Assembly: GCF_001699815.1 (NCBI RefSeq) | Contig: NZ_MCGB01000075.1 | Location: 1 to 32,434, forward strand | Length of the DNA stretch: 32,434 nucleotides | Direction: 5' to 3' | From: Ralstonia pickettii | GTDB taxonomy: Bacteria > Pseudomonadota > Gammaproteobacteria > Burkholderiales > Burkholderiaceae | The notes under the pieces: model-generated | Told to the model about the DNA's origin: nothing | Databases searched by the model: none | What the model saw: only the letters and a program-made list of their open reading frames with translations | Shown: positions 17,660 through 26,101 of the stretch, in pieces | How the letters are laid out: each line of letters begins with the position of its first letter | How positions within the stretch are numbered: position 1 is the stretch's first letter | Position numbers and translations under genes: made by a program

Positions 17660-17679
17660 TCGCCGCCTGAGCGGAAACG

Positions 17680-17705
17680 AAAAACGCGCCTTCGGGCGCG
17701 TTTTT
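17680..17705 (+). terminator. Bidirectional terminator after argC
   Basis: A perfect 11-bp stem AAAAACGCGCC / GGCGCGTTTTT with a TTCG tetraloop, flanked by A- and T-runs. It separates argC from the converging SPFH gene. Confidence 0.93.
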
Positions 17706-17731
17706 CTTTGGCCGTTTTGACGACCCGCGGC

Positions 17732-18640
17732 TTACTTGCTCTGCGCCCCCGCCGGGATGTTGAAAAACATGCCGCCGCCGTTGCCGCCAGCCATCACGCT
17801 CGGCGTCACGCCGTTCCATTTCTCGATGGCGGCACGTTCGAGCTTCAAGCGTTCCCAGGCGAGCAGCCGGTCATCCAGCGACGAGGCGAGCGCATGGTTG
17901 GCAGCGGCTTCGCCTTCGGCAATCGCCACTTTCTTCTTGGCCTCGGCCTGGGCGGAGCGCACTTCATTTTCAGTGCGGATCGCGTCTTGGATGGCCTTGG
18001 TCTTGGCGCTCACTGCATCGAGCAGCGCACGCGGCGGGCGCAGCGAGCCGACGATGCCGAACTGCTTGATCGACACGCCCAGCGGTGCGAGCCGCGTGTC
18101 CAGCTCCTTGGTCAGCCGCGCGACAAACTCTTCCTTCTTGCCGCCGTTCACGTCGTCAAAGTTGTATTCCGAGCCCATGGCGACGATCACGTTGCGCGCG
18201 GTGTCGCGCAGGTAGCCGTGCGTGAACGTCTCGATGCGATCGGCGCGGAAGTTGGTGTAGAAGGCCGGCACCTTCTCGCGATCGAGTTGGTACGAGACGG
18301 CCACGTCCACGTTGACGGGCACGGCGTCCTTCGTGTTGAACGTCAGTTCTTCGTTGAGCGCGCGGCCTTCGTTCACGTCTTGCGTCCAGATCACGCGCTG
18401 CACGTAAGTCGGGTACTGAATGATCGCGGTCTGCACGGGGTTGTAGAACACGAACCCGGTGACGACGTTTTCATGCGTGATGCCGCGATCGACGAGCCGG
18501 TTGATCTTGATGCCCGTGTAGCCGGGCGGAATGATCTGCCAGTTCAGCAGGAAAGTCCGCCCGATCACCAGCGCCGCGACGGCGCCGAAGACGAGCGCGA
18601 GCAGTTTGACCGGCAGCTTGCTTGCCGTGACTTCAGGCAT
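17732..18640 (-). CDS. SPFH/prohibitin-like membrane protein
   Basis: A 302-residue protein with one N-terminal membrane segment (about 11-31, VKLLALVFGAVAALVIGRTF) followed by an SPFH (Band 7) domain (about 38-215: IPPGYTGIKINRLV, LTFNTKDAVPVNVDVAVSYQLD, FGIVGSLRPP) and a helical, Ala/Glu/Lys-rich coiled coil (about 215-265). SPFH proteins form membrane-bound oligomeric rings that act as scaffolds, often around proteases. No FtsH-type or NfeD partner gene is adjacent, so its partner is not known. The ATG at 18640 has an AAGGGG ribosome site. It ends GGGMFFNIPAGAQSK, a short glycine-rich tail. Confidence 0.88.
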   Translation of the reverse strand: MPEVTASKLPVKLLALVFGAVAALVIGRTFLLNWQIIPPGYTGIKINRLVDRGITHENVVTGFVFYNPVQTAIIQYPTYVQRVIWTQDVNEGRALNEELTFNTKDAVPVNVDVAVSYQLDREKVPAFYTNFRADRIETFTHGYLRDTARNVIVAMGSEYNFDDVNGGKKEEFVARLTKELDTRLAPLGVSIKQFGIVGSLRPPRALLDAVSAKTKAIQDAIRTENEVRSAQAEAKKKVAIAEGEAAANHALASSLDDRLLAWERLKLERAAIEKWNGVTPSVMAGGNGGGMFFNIPAGAQSK

Positions 18641-18948
18641 GAGGGTTCCCCTTGCTTGTTGGATTGCTTCTGAGGTGTGGCTGGCGGGGTGGGCGCTGCT
18701 TACGCAGCGGCCCACTTGCTGGCGCAGGAATCGTCAGCGATTCCCGTCAGGGATGGCCGCGCCCGGTGGGCGGGTGGTGGCAAGCGAGCTTGCCAATGGC
18801 GATGAGGCGGTGAGCTTCAATACGGCCGAGATGGCGCATTGCGATGCCCGGATGTTGCGATGCACAAAGTATAGGTCGGCGCCGGAATTTTGCTCCCCTC
18901 CGGAAGCACTAGAGCACCACTTCGAATGCCCGGCACAGGGCCGCCGAA
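18641..18948. other. 308-base gap upstream of the SPFH gene
   Basis: No gene is supported. It holds two short perfect hairpins, GGAATCG-TCAG-CGATTCC (18727-18744) and GGCAAG-CGAG-CTTGCC (18779-18794), and on the minus strand a -10-like TATACT (18868-18873) that could serve the SPFH gene with a leader of about 220 bases. No matching -35 is clear. Confidence 0.4.
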
Positions 18949-19704
18949 TCAGGCGTCACCGGGGTTGATGCGCCCAGGGTTCCAGCCCAGCGCGTTGTAC
19001 ATGTGATAGCGCGCGATGCCGATCCACTCGTGCAGTGCGAAGTCGGTCAGCGCAAAGTTGTATGCCATCGGCAAGGGCGACGCCGCGGCCTGCAGATCGT
19101 CGGCGCGCACGGGGACCGGCGCCATGCCGAAGTGCGTGAAATACAGCAGGCTGCGCCGCAGATGGATGGCCGATGAAACGAGCACGGTGCGATCAGCGCC
19201 GTATTGCGCCAACACCGTGCGCGAGAATTGCGCGTTCTGCCACGTGTTCATGCTCTGGGGCTCTATGAGCACGTCGTCCTTGGCGACGCCCAGCCTGACA
19301 AGCTCGCGCTGATACACGGTGGCTTCCGGCGAGCCATGGTGACGTGCATCGCCGCCGCTGACGAGGATCTTGCAATCGCCATCTGACTTGCGGCACGCCT
19401 GGTACAGCTGTGTGGTTTCCACCAGCCGCGGATACGAGAACAGCCCCGGCTCGACCGAGTCGCCCACGCGGAATGTGCCCGCGCCCAGTAGCACGATGGC
19501 GTTGCGCGCGCCCCATTGGACATGGGGCTCGTTCTCGAACGGCTTTTCCAGCGAATCGAGCAGCCACGCGGGCACCGGCCCGCAGCCGATCGCGATCACC
19601 AGCACACCGGAGAACACCGCCAGCCCGCGCGCAGCCCGACGTCGGCCGCGTGCTGCGCACACCGTTGCCACGATCACCAGCACACACAGGATGGTCAGAC
19701 TCAC
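18949..19704 (-). CDS. YdcF/ElyC-family (DUF218) membrane protein
   Basis: A 251-residue protein with two N-terminal hydrophobic segments (about 1-18 and 28-42) followed by the DUF218 fold: NAIVLLGAG (68-75), then YPRLVETTQLY, CKILVSGGDARHHGSPEA, and VLIEPQSMNTWQNAQF with the conserved S-x-N-T. Members such as SanA and ElyC affect envelope integrity; the exact chemistry is not established. I chose the GTG at 19704 because GGAGG lies 5 bases upstream and the hydrophobic segment then starts at once; an ATG at 19749 would add 15 residues without a ribosome site. It is followed by the SPFH gene in the same direction after a long gap, so co-transcription is doubtful. Confidence 0.85.
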   Translation of the reverse strand: MSLTILCVLVIVATVCAARGRRRAARGLAVFSGVLVIAIGCGPVPAWLLDSLEKPFENEPHVQWGARNAIVLLGAGTFRVGDSVEPGLFSYPRLVETTQLYQACRKSDGDCKILVSGGDARHHGSPEATVYQRELVRLGVAKDDVLIEPQSMNTWQNAQFSRTVLAQYGADRTVLVSSAIHLRRSLLYFTHFGMAPVPVRADDLQAAASPLPMAYNFALTDFALHEWIGIARYHMYNALGWNPGRINPGDA

Positions 19705-20061
19705 GGGTTCCTCCAGGTTGGCGCCGCACACGCGCAAGTGAGCACCCATCGTAAAGAGGAATGGCCGGTTGCGCGACCCGTCTGCTTACGGGGTTGTTTC
19801 GGCTGGCTGCGGATCGGCTGACGGCGCCAGTACGTTGTGGATGGCGGGTGTCGACGGCGGCGTTCGTGCCGGTGGCGTCCTGCTGGGGCTGCTGCTGCCG
19901 CATCCGGCCGCGCAGACAAGAAACCTCGCACATCGACGAGATTTTTTTGGGGGGCTGCACGATATGCTGTGCGCAAAACCAGCTACCGATGTGACTTTCC
20001 AGCGCATCTTGATGGAACCGGTGACTGATCAGACATCAATGCGCCAATTACCTAGCCATTA
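19705..20061. other. 357-base gap between YdcF-like and M48 genes
   Basis: No gene is supported: open frames crossing it on both strands are shadows of flanking genes. It contains an adjacent T7 and G6 run at 19942-19954 (both outside coding sequence) and presumably the promoter of the YdcF-like gene, for which no clear boxes are seen. Confidence 0.4.
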
Positions 20062-21006
20062 TTACCGCCGCCGCATCGGCCGCATCGGCGCCTCATCGCC
20101 ATTATCAACAGGTGCGGCGCCCAGATATTGCATGTTCGACCGATATTCGGGCAGCTTCGCCATCGTCATATGGCGGGCGTCGGCAAACAGCGTGAGCGTT
20201 TCGGGCAAATGGCGCGACAGCACGGCCATGCGCGTGCGTCCCGACGGGTGCGTCGACAGAAACTGCTTTTGCTCCGTCCCGCCGATCGATCCCATTTTTT
20301 GCCACAGCGTGAGCGCGGCGCGCGGGTCGTAGCCGGCGCGGGAAGCGATGTCCATGCCGACCAGGTCGGCCTCGGTTTCCTCCGCCCGCGAGAAGGCCAG
20401 CAGGTGCATCTTGGCGCCTTCACCCAGGTCCGTATCGCCCCGGTTGCCGAAGCCGAACAATTGCGAGATGACGTTGGCGCCCAGGTTGGTGATTTCACGC
20501 TGGCCGGCGCGGGCGCGGGCGTGTTCGCGCAACGCGTGGGCGATCTCGTGGCCGAGTGCCATGGCGAGTTCGTCGTCCGTCAGCTTGAACTGTTCGAGGA
20601 GACCCGAAAACACGGCGATCTTGCCGCCGGGCATGCAGAACGCGTTCACCTGCGACGAGCCGATCAAGTTGACGTCCCACTGCCAATGCGTGGCGTCGGG
20701 GTTCCAGCGCGGTGCCTGAGGTGTGAGCCGTTTGACGATGCCGCGGATGCGGATCAGATCCGGCACGTTGTCGGGCGCCAGCGCGCCTTCGTGGGCCGCG
20801 TTGTCGATGATCCCCTGATATTCGGCCAGCGCGCGCTTATCGATTTCCTCGGCCGGAATGACGAGCCGGATGTTGGGCGATGTGGTAGTGGGCGCTTCCA
20901 GCTTCACGCCGTCGGCGGGTACGGGCAGCGGGCCGTCCATGGCGGTTGCCCACGCAGATAGCGCGAGGCCGATTGCGGTCAGCAGGGAGCGTGTGACACG
21001 GGGCAT
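20062..21006 (-). CDS. Exported M48-family zinc metalloprotease
   Basis: A 314-residue secreted peptidase. An N-terminal signal peptide (MPRVTRSLLTAIGLALSAWATA) directs it to the periplasm; there is no lipobox. The zinc motif H153-E154-IA-H157 (ALGHEIAHAL) and the third ligand E212 in EETEADLVG are intact, as is the family block NAFCMPGGKIAVFSGLL. It belongs with the BepA/LoiP/HtpX superfamily of envelope quality-control proteases; the single catalytic domain without TPR repeats is nearer LoiP than BepA. The ATG at 21006 is preferred since it starts the signal peptide directly, though the ribosome site is weak. It is divergent from the AmpG-like permease with a 97-base gap. Confidence 0.92.
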   Translation of the reverse strand: MPRVTRSLLTAIGLALSAWATAMDGPLPVPADGVKLEAPTTTSPNIRLVIPAEEIDKRALAEYQGIIDNAAHEGALAPDNVPDLIRIRGIVKRLTPQAPRWNPDATHWQWDVNLIGSSQVNAFCMPGGKIAVFSGLLEQFKLTDDELAMALGHEIAHALREHARARAGQREITNLGANVISQLFGFGNRGDTDLGEGAKMHLLAFSRAEETEADLVGMDIASRAGYDPRAALTLWQKMGSIGGTEQKQFLSTHPSGRTRMAVLSRHLPETLTLFADARHMTMAKLPEYRSNMQYLGAAPVDNGDEAPMRPMRRR

Positions 21007-21103
21007 ATAGGTGAGGGGACGGATCCGTGCGACATAATATCGGCCAACGCCGCGCGCCACGCTACGTGGCAACCCGCATTCGCCTTCGCCACCGGCCCGC
21101 CGC

Positions 21104-22393
21104 ATGACCTTCCACGATTACCTCGATATTTTTCGCAACCGCCGCATCGGCGCCATGTTGTTGCTGGGCTTTGCCTCCGGCCTGCCGCTGGCGCTCACCT
21201 CGGGCACGCTGCAGGCCTGGATGACGGTGGAAGGGCTGGATATCCGCACCATCGGGTTGTTCTCGCTGGTGGGGCAGGCGTACATCTTCAAGTTCCTGTG
21301 GGCGCCGCTGATGGACCGCTTCACACCGCCATTGATGGGCCGCCGGCGCGGCTGGCTGGTGCTGACGCAGGCCGGGCTGGTAGCGTCGATTGCGGCCATG
21401 GCCTTCACGCCGCCGCATGCCGCGCTCTGGGCGCTGGCTGGGCTGGCGGTGCTGGTGGCGTTTTTATCCGCGTCGCAGGACATCGTCTTCGATGCCTACA
21501 GCACCGATGTGCTGCATACGAGCGAGCGCGGCGTCGGCGCGGCCGTGAAGGTGCTTGGCTACCGGCTGGCGATGCTGGTGTCGGGTGGCCTGGCGCTGTA
21601 TCTGGCCGATCGCGTGATGGGCTGGAGCAACATGTATCTGCTGATGGCCGGGCTGATGGCGCTGGGCATCATCACGACGCTGTGGTCGCCCGAGCCGGAG
21701 GTGTCGGCTCGCCCACCGCGCAGCCTGCAGGAAGCCGTGGTGGGGCCGCTGCGAGACTTCTTCTCCCGCCGTGGCGCCTGGGCGCTGCTGGGGCTGATCG
21801 TGCTCTACAAGCTGGGCGACGCGTTTGCGGGCAGCCTGTCGACCACGTTCCTGATCCGCGGCGTCGGCTTTTCCGCCGGCGAGGTCGGCATCGTCAACAA
21901 GACGCTCGGCTTGGCCGCCACCATCGTGGGCGCACTGTATGGCGGCACGCTGATGGTGCGGCTCGGGCTGGTGCGAGCGCTGCTGCTTTTTGGCGTGCTG
22001 CAGGCGGTGTCGAACCTGGGCTACTGGGTGCTGGCCGTGACGCCGCAGCACCTGTGGACGATGGCGGTGGCCATCGGCATCGAGAACATCTGCGGCGGCA
22101 TGGGAACGGCGGCCTTTGTGGCGCTGCTGATGGCGCTGTGCAACCGGTCGTTCTCGGCGACGCAGTATGCGTTGCTGTCAGCGCTGGCTTCCATCGGCCG
22201 CGTGTACGTTGGGCCCACCTCGGGCTACCTCGTGGAAGCCTACGGCTGGCCCGCGTTCTATCTGATGACCGTGGTGTTTGCCTTCCCGGGCCTTGCGCTG
22301 CTGTGGTGGATGCGCGGCACGATCGGCCGCTACGAAGCCGAGCAGAACGAACGCGCCTTGGAGGCCAAAGCGGCCAAGGCCGCGTCAGCCTGA
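21104..22393 (+). CDS. AmpG-like MFS muropeptide permease
   Basis: A 429-residue inner-membrane protein of the major facilitator superfamily with many hydrophobic helices in two halves around a loop near residues 200-225. Family-like stretches include LLLGFASGLPLALTSGTLQAWM at the start, FKFLWAPLMDRFTPPLMGRRRGW (the MFS loop 2-3 motif) and SASQDIVFDAYSTDVL, all typical of AmpG, which imports anhydromuropeptides for cell-wall recycling and can affect AmpC induction. No amp or nag gene is adjacent, so the substrate is assigned from family likeness only. It ends 4 bases before the converging MidA-like gene. Confidence 0.88.
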   Translation: MTFHDYLDIFRNRRIGAMLLLGFASGLPLALTSGTLQAWMTVEGLDIRTIGLFSLVGQAYIFKFLWAPLMDRFTPPLMGRRRGWLVLTQAGLVASIAAMAFTPPHAALWALAGLAVLVAFLSASQDIVFDAYSTDVLHTSERGVGAAVKVLGYRLAMLVSGGLALYLADRVMGWSNMYLLMAGLMALGIITTLWSPEPEVSARPPRSLQEAVVGPLRDFFSRRGAWALLGLIVLYKLGDAFAGSLSTTFLIRGVGFSAGEVGIVNKTLGLAATIVGALYGGTLMVRLGLVRALLLFGVLQAVSNLGYWVLAVTPQHLWTMAVAIGIENICGGMGTAAFVALLMALCNRSFSATQYALLSALASIGRVYVGPTSGYLVEAYGWPAFYLMTVVFAFPGLALLWWMRGTIGRYEAEQNERALEAKAAKAASA

Positions 22394-22397
22394 TCGT

Positions 22398-23591
22398 CTA
22401 ACCCAAGCGGTTCGAGCGGTCGGCATCGGCAAAGCCGGTCAGCGGCAGTGCTGCATCGATGCCTTTGCCCAGCGCGATGGCCTTGAACAGCTCGCCCATT
22501 TCTGCTTCCGACAGCAGTTTCTGCACGGCATTGGCCGCCGGCAGAAACTGCATCGGATCGGACGGATCAAGTGTCATCAGCAGCTCACCCACGCCGGCGC
22601 TCAACAGAAAGCGCGCCTGGCTCGTGTAGCCGAGCAGTTCCAGCCCGGCTTCCTGTCCCGCCTGGGCAATCCCCGAAAAATCGACGTGCGCGGTGATGTC
22701 CTGCAGGCCTGGCAGCCAGAACGGATCGTCATGCGCGTGCTGGCGGTAGTGGCACATGAGCGTGCCGTTGGCGCGGTGCGCGTGGTAGTACTCGGCAGCC
22801 GGGAAACCGTAGTCGATCAGCAGCAGCAGGCCGCGTTCAAGCGCTGCGCCGGTGCTGCGGATGAAGCCCTCGGCGGCCTCATGCGATTCGGTAACGAAAT
22901 CATCCGTGCCGGGCAGGGCGGCCAGCTTGGCTGGGACCTCTGACGGATCAACAAGCCGGTCTTCCCATTGCAGGCCGTGCTCCGCATCTAGCATCACGCC
23001 GCGCTGGTGCCACATGCCGCCGCGCCGCGCCCACAGCGACACGGGCATCGCATCGAGCACTTCATTACCGATCATCACGCCGGTGAACGGCGCGGGCAAT
23101 GTGTCGTGCCACTGCGCCAGGGCGCCCAGGTCGGGGCCGAGCGCAGTCAGACGCTCCTGCTGGCGCTGGCGCAGCTCGCCGGAGAGTTCGACGATGCCGT
23201 AGCTGTCGGGCCGCACGCTCAGCGCATCCAATTCGATAAGGATGTCGGCGGCCAACTTGCCGGTGCCGGCGCCAAATTCCAGCACGTGACGCTGGCCTTC
23301 GGGCAATGCCTGCAGCACCTGCGCGAGCTGGTGCGCCACGGTGCGGCCGAAGAACGGCGTCAGTTCGGGCGCGGTGATGAAGTCGCCGCCGTCCTCCACG
23401 CGGCGGCCGAATTTGGCCGCGCCGCCGCTGTAATAGCCCAGGCCGGGCGCGTAAAGCGCCAGTTCCATGTAGCGGTCGAACGAAAGCCAGCCCCCGGCGG
23501 CCGCAATGGCGTCGGCGATCACGGCGAACAGGTGCGCGGACTGCGCCTGCGCCGCCTCGTTGGGAAGCGGTAAACTCACGGTTTTGCTCAT
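22398..23591 (-). CDS. MidA-like (DUF185/NDUFAF7) SAM-dependent methyltransferase
   Basis: A 397-residue protein of the class I methyltransferase fold related to mitochondrial NDUFAF7/MidA, which methylates an arginine of a complex I subunit; bacterial targets are not established. Seen: the N-terminal block FDRYMELALYAPGLGYYSGG, the gate EDGGDFITAPELTPFFG, the SAM-binding EFGAGTGKLA (105-114) and GNEVLDAMPV (174-183), and LIDYGFPAAEYYHAHRANGTLM. Length and motif order are normal. The ATG at 23591 is used; the longer frame upstream reads antisense through the SDR gene. The divergent SDR start lies only 16 bases away. Confidence 0.92.
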   Translation of the reverse strand: MSKTVSLPLPNEAAQAQSAHLFAVIADAIAAAGGWLSFDRYMELALYAPGLGYYSGGAAKFGRRVEDGGDFITAPELTPFFGRTVAHQLAQVLQALPEGQRHVLEFGAGTGKLAADILIELDALSVRPDSYGIVELSGELRQRQQERLTALGPDLGALAQWHDTLPAPFTGVMIGNEVLDAMPVSLWARRGGMWHQRGVMLDAEHGLQWEDRLVDPSEVPAKLAALPGTDDFVTESHEAAEGFIRSTGAALERGLLLLIDYGFPAAEYYHAHRANGTLMCHYRQHAHDDPFWLPGLQDITAHVDFSGIAQAGQEAGLELLGYTSQARFLLSAGVGELLMTLDPSDPMQFLPAANAVQKLLSEAEMGELFKAIALGKGIDAALPLTGFADADRSNRLG

Positions 23592-23607
23592 CGGCGAATT
23601 GTAAACA

Positions 23608-24426
23608 ATGGCGCAGACGCTCAACCAGTCAACTGCGGAATCGACCGCAGAATCCGCTACACAGCAGCGCATCGCTCTCGTCACAGGCGCAGGCCGTCGC
23701 GTGGGGCGCGTCATTGCCCTGGCCCTGGCCCGCCACGGCTGGGATGTGGCAGTGCATTGCCACCGCTCGCGCACGGAGGCCGACGCCGTGGCCGCCGAGA
23801 TCACTGCCATGGGCCGGCGCGCCGCCGTGCTGCAGGCCGACCTCTCGGACGAAGCTGCCGCCGGCCGCCTGATCGCCGATTGCAGCGCTGCACTGGGTAC
23901 GCCCACGTGCCTGGTCAACAACGCGTCGCTGTTCCAGTACGACGTCGCGACCAGCTTCAGCTATGCGTCGCTCGATACGCACATGCGCACCAACGTGGCG
24001 GCGCCGCTGCTGCTGTCGCGCGAGCTGCACCGTGCGCTGACTGCCGATGGCGCCGAGCACCGCGGCGTCGTCATCAATCTGCTCGACCAGAAGCTCGATA
24101 ACCTGAACCCGGATTTCCTCTCTTACACGTTGTCGAAGGCGGCGCTGTCGACCGCCACGATGCAGCTTGCGCAGGCGCTGGCGCCCGCGCTGCGCGTGGT
24201 GGGCGTGGCGCCGGGCATCACGATGGTGTCGGGCGACCAGTCGCAAGGCGGGTTTGCACGCGCGCACCAGATGACGCCGCTGGGCCAGTCGTCCACGCCG
24301 GAAGACATTGCCGAGGCGGTGTGCTACCTCGCCACCGCCCGCGCCGTCACCGGCACCACGCTGTTCGTCGACGGAGGCCAGCACCTGATGCCGCTGGCAC
24401 GCGACGTGATGTTCCTGACTGAATAA
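23608..24426 (+). CDS. Pteridine-reductase-like short-chain dehydrogenase
   Basis: A 272-residue SDR oxidoreductase. The NADPH-binding motif is TGAGRRVG (26-33), where the R-x-G form is that of pteridine reductases and FolM; NNAS (104-107) and the catalytic Y173-x-x-x-K177 (SYTLSKAAL) are present, and GVAPG and FVDGGQHL complete the fold. The next gene, 24 bases on, is a dihydroneopterin aldolase, so a role in reducing dihydropterins for folate or tetrahydromonapterin is likely. The N-terminus has a 12-base tandem repeat coding STAESTAES. It probably forms an operon with folB. Confidence 0.88.
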   Translation: MAQTLNQSTAESTAESATQQRIALVTGAGRRVGRVIALALARHGWDVAVHCHRSRTEADAVAAEITAMGRRAAVLQADLSDEAAAGRLIADCSAALGTPTCLVNNASLFQYDVATSFSYASLDTHMRTNVAAPLLLSRELHRALTADGAEHRGVVINLLDQKLDNLNPDFLSYTLSKAALSTATMQLAQALAPALRVVGVAPGITMVSGDQSQGGFARAHQMTPLGQSSTPEDIAEAVCYLATARAVTGTTLFVDGGQHLMPLARDVMFLTE

Positions 24427-24450
24427 ACAACTCCTCCCCCGGACGCTCCC

Positions 24451-24849
24451 ATGCTTTCCCTGCTATCCCACCCGCGCCTGTCGCACTGCCGCCGCATGTT
24501 CCTGCGCAACTACGAAGTGCAGATCAACATCGGCGTGCATGAATTCGAGAAGAAGGGCGAGCAGCGCGTCCTGATCAACATCGAGCTGTACGTGCCGCTG
24601 GAGCATTCGTCGCCCACGGAAGACAAGCTGCATGAAGTGGTGGATTACGACTTCATGCGCGAGACCGTGGCGCGGCGCATGGCGCAAGGCCATATCCATC
24701 TGCAGGAGACGCTGTGCGATGACGTGCTGGCGGCGATGCTCAAGCACCCGCATGTGCTGGCCGCGCGGGTGTCGACGGAGAAGCCGGATGTGTATCCGGA
24801 TTGTGAGTCGGTGGGGGTGGAGGTGTTTCGGATCAAGGAACAGGCTTAA
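24451..24849 (+). CDS. folB: Dihydroneopterin aldolase (FolB-like)
   Basis: A 132-residue enzyme of folate synthesis that cleaves dihydroneopterin to hydroxymethyl-dihydropterin and glycolaldehyde. The family start FLRNYEVQINIGVHEFEKKGEQRVLINI carries the substrate-binding glutamate (E31), HEVVDYDFMRE the conserved V-D-Y, and VSTEKPDVYPDCESVGVEVFR the catalytic lysine region. The ATG at 24451 is used; an internal ATG at 24496 (MFLRNYEV) is possible and closer to the usual start. It follows the pteridine-reductase-like gene in one transcription unit. The sequence is somewhat divergent from enterobacterial FolB. Confidence 0.88.
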   Translation: MLSLLSHPRLSHCRRMFLRNYEVQINIGVHEFEKKGEQRVLINIELYVPLEHSSPTEDKLHEVVDYDFMRETVARRMAQGHIHLQETLCDDVLAAMLKHPHVLAARVSTEKPDVYPDCESVGVEVFRIKEQA

Positions 24850-24880
24850 GCGCTTGTTCTTCTCTGCACCACCGGCGTTT

Positions 24881-24904
24881 GTGGTGCATCCCTTGTTTCG
24901 TCCC
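24881..24904 (+). repeat. 24-base dispersed repeat, copy 1
   Basis: This 24-base sequence (beginning GTGGTGCATCCCTTG) occurs again, base for base and in the same orientation, at 32411-32434. Both copies lie 30-40 bases after the last gene of an operon. Confidence 0.85.
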
Positions 24905-24920
24905 TTACCGGGGCTGACTC

Positions 24921-24946
24921 ACTTTCTTTGTCTTGCCAAAGAAAGT
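24921..24946 (+). repeat. Small perfect hairpin in intergenic repeat
   Basis: ACTTTCTTTG-TCTTGC-CAAAGAAAGT: a 10-bp perfect stem and 6-base loop. From memory, this A/T-type hairpin with the following AAGCAAAGAAAGGCGC is a common intergenic repeat in Burkholderiales; copy number here cannot be checked. Confidence 0.8.
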
Positions 24947-24967
24947 AAGCAAAGAAAGGCGCGCCCG

Positions 24968-25083
24968 ATGCGGCGAAAGATTCCTTGAATTTATGTCGCA
25001 AGGAGGGGAAGGGAAAAACTCGCTGCGCTCAAACAGTTTCCCTTCCTTTTTCCTCCTTGCAACAGAAATTCAAGGCGTCGCAT
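24968..25083. repeat. Large nested palindrome between folB and rocF
   Basis: Four stems nest from outside in: ATGCGGCG/CGTCGCAT (one G-T pair), CCTTGAATTT/AAATTCAAGG (10 bp), GCAAGGAGG/CCTCCTTGC (9 bp) and GGAAGGGAAA/TTTCCCTTCC (10 bp), with small internal loops and a 20-base apical loop (25017-25036). It fills the 298-base gap between converging genes together with the 24-base repeat and the small hairpin, and could terminate transcripts from both sides. T7 at about 25132-25138 follows. It contains no gene. Confidence 0.85.
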
Positions 25084-25147
25084 AGGGCAGGGTACGGCCA
25101 CACCGTCTGTTCGCGGGTGTTGGCGGTCCGATTTTTTTAATGGCGGT

Positions 25148-26077
25148 TCAAGCCGCCGTCGCGTATTCGCGGCGCTGGGCGTGCAATGCGCCTGCGACGC
25201 TGGCCAGGAGGTCCAGGGCCAGATGTGCCGTGATCCCGCCCTTGTCGTGGCGCGGGTTGTATTCCACCAGTTCGAATGCGGCAAACCGTGCGTCGCGTGC
25301 GCACGCGGCGAGTGCTTGCGCCATGCCCTGCGCGGTGAGCCCGTCTGTTTCGGGCGTGCCGACGCCCGGCGCGACGGCGGGGTCAAAGGCGTCCAGATCG
25401 AGTGTCACGCCAAAGGCGGCCGTGTCCGATTTGACTTGGCGGATGGCGTCGGCCATGACGGCGCGCAGACCATTGCGTGCGACTTCGGCTGCGTCGATGA
25501 CGCGCACGCCAAGCAGGTCAAGCAACGCGCGTTCGGCGGGCTCGTAGCTGCGCGCGCCGATCACCACCACGTGTTCCGGCAGCAGCTTCGGCGCGGCATC
25601 GCGGATCTGCGTGAGGGCCGCTGCTCCGTGGCCGAGCAGCGCCGCCAGCGGCATGCCGTGGATGGCGCCGGAATCGCTCGTCTGCGGCGTGTGGCTGTCG
25701 AGATGGGCGTCGATCCAGATCAGGCCAAGCGGTCCCCTTGGCCGCAAGGCGTTTGCGACGCCTGACCAGGTGCCGATGGCACAGGAGTGATCGCCGCCGA
25801 TGACCACGGGCACATGCCCCTGGTGCACGCTGTGCGCGGTCGCGTCGCCGAGCGCGCGCGAGAAGCCGGCGACGCCTGGGAGCGCCGCCAAGCGTGCTGA
25901 GCGGCTGTGCCCAGCTGACATCGCCAGTTCGATGTCGTGCACGAGCGCGGCATGCGTGTCCCGCGTCTGCAATCGCCCCAGCGCGCCGGCTTCCAGCAGC
26001 GCGCGCGGGCCGTCCTTGCAGCCGTCGTCTTGCGCTCCGCAGCCGATGGCCGCGCCGATCAGATCAATGATGGTCAT
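25148..26077 (-). CDS. rocF: Arginase
   Basis: A 309-residue manganese enzyme cleaving arginine to ornithine and urea. Metal ligands are in place: H97 in GGDHS (94-98), D123, H125 and D127 in WIDAHLDSHTP, and D227/D229 in TLDLDAFDPAVAPGVGTPE. The DAHLDSHTP form differs from the DAHTD or DAHAD of many arginases and ureohydrolases, but the ligands are kept; GAIHGMPLAALLG is arginase-like. The ATG at 26077 has a GGGGAG ribosome site. It follows rocD after 24 bases in the same direction, so arginine is taken to ornithine and then glutamate semialdehyde by one operon. Confidence 0.93.
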   Translation of the reverse strand: MTIIDLIGAAIGCGAQDDGCKDGPRALLEAGALGRLQTRDTHAALVHDIELAMSAGHSRSARLAALPGVAGFSRALGDATAHSVHQGHVPVVIGGDHSCAIGTWSGVANALRPRGPLGLIWIDAHLDSHTPQTSDSGAIHGMPLAALLGHGAAALTQIRDAAPKLLPEHVVVIGARSYEPAERALLDLLGVRVIDAAEVARNGLRAVMADAIRQVKSDTAAFGVTLDLDAFDPAVAPGVGTPETDGLTAQGMAQALAACARDARFAAFELVEYNPRHDKGGITAHLALDLLASVAGALHAQRREYATAA

Positions 26078-26101
26078 GTCACTCCCCTTGCGAGTTCTTC
26101 C

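Noticed and set aside
19942-19954. T7G6 homopolymer pair as a phase-variation switch
   Set aside because: It lies outside any supported coding region and not at a recognisable promoter.
20990-21017. Further ECF41-like site (TGTCACA on the minus strand near the M48 gene)
   Set aside because: The -35 part matches but the sequence 16 bases on is CAAT, not CGTC, and it lies inside the M48 signal-peptide coding region.
24968-25138. CRISPR-like array or ncRNA in the folB-rocF gap
   Set aside because: The repeats are inverted, not direct and spaced, and nothing matches a known RNA; a palindromic intergenic repeat explains it better.
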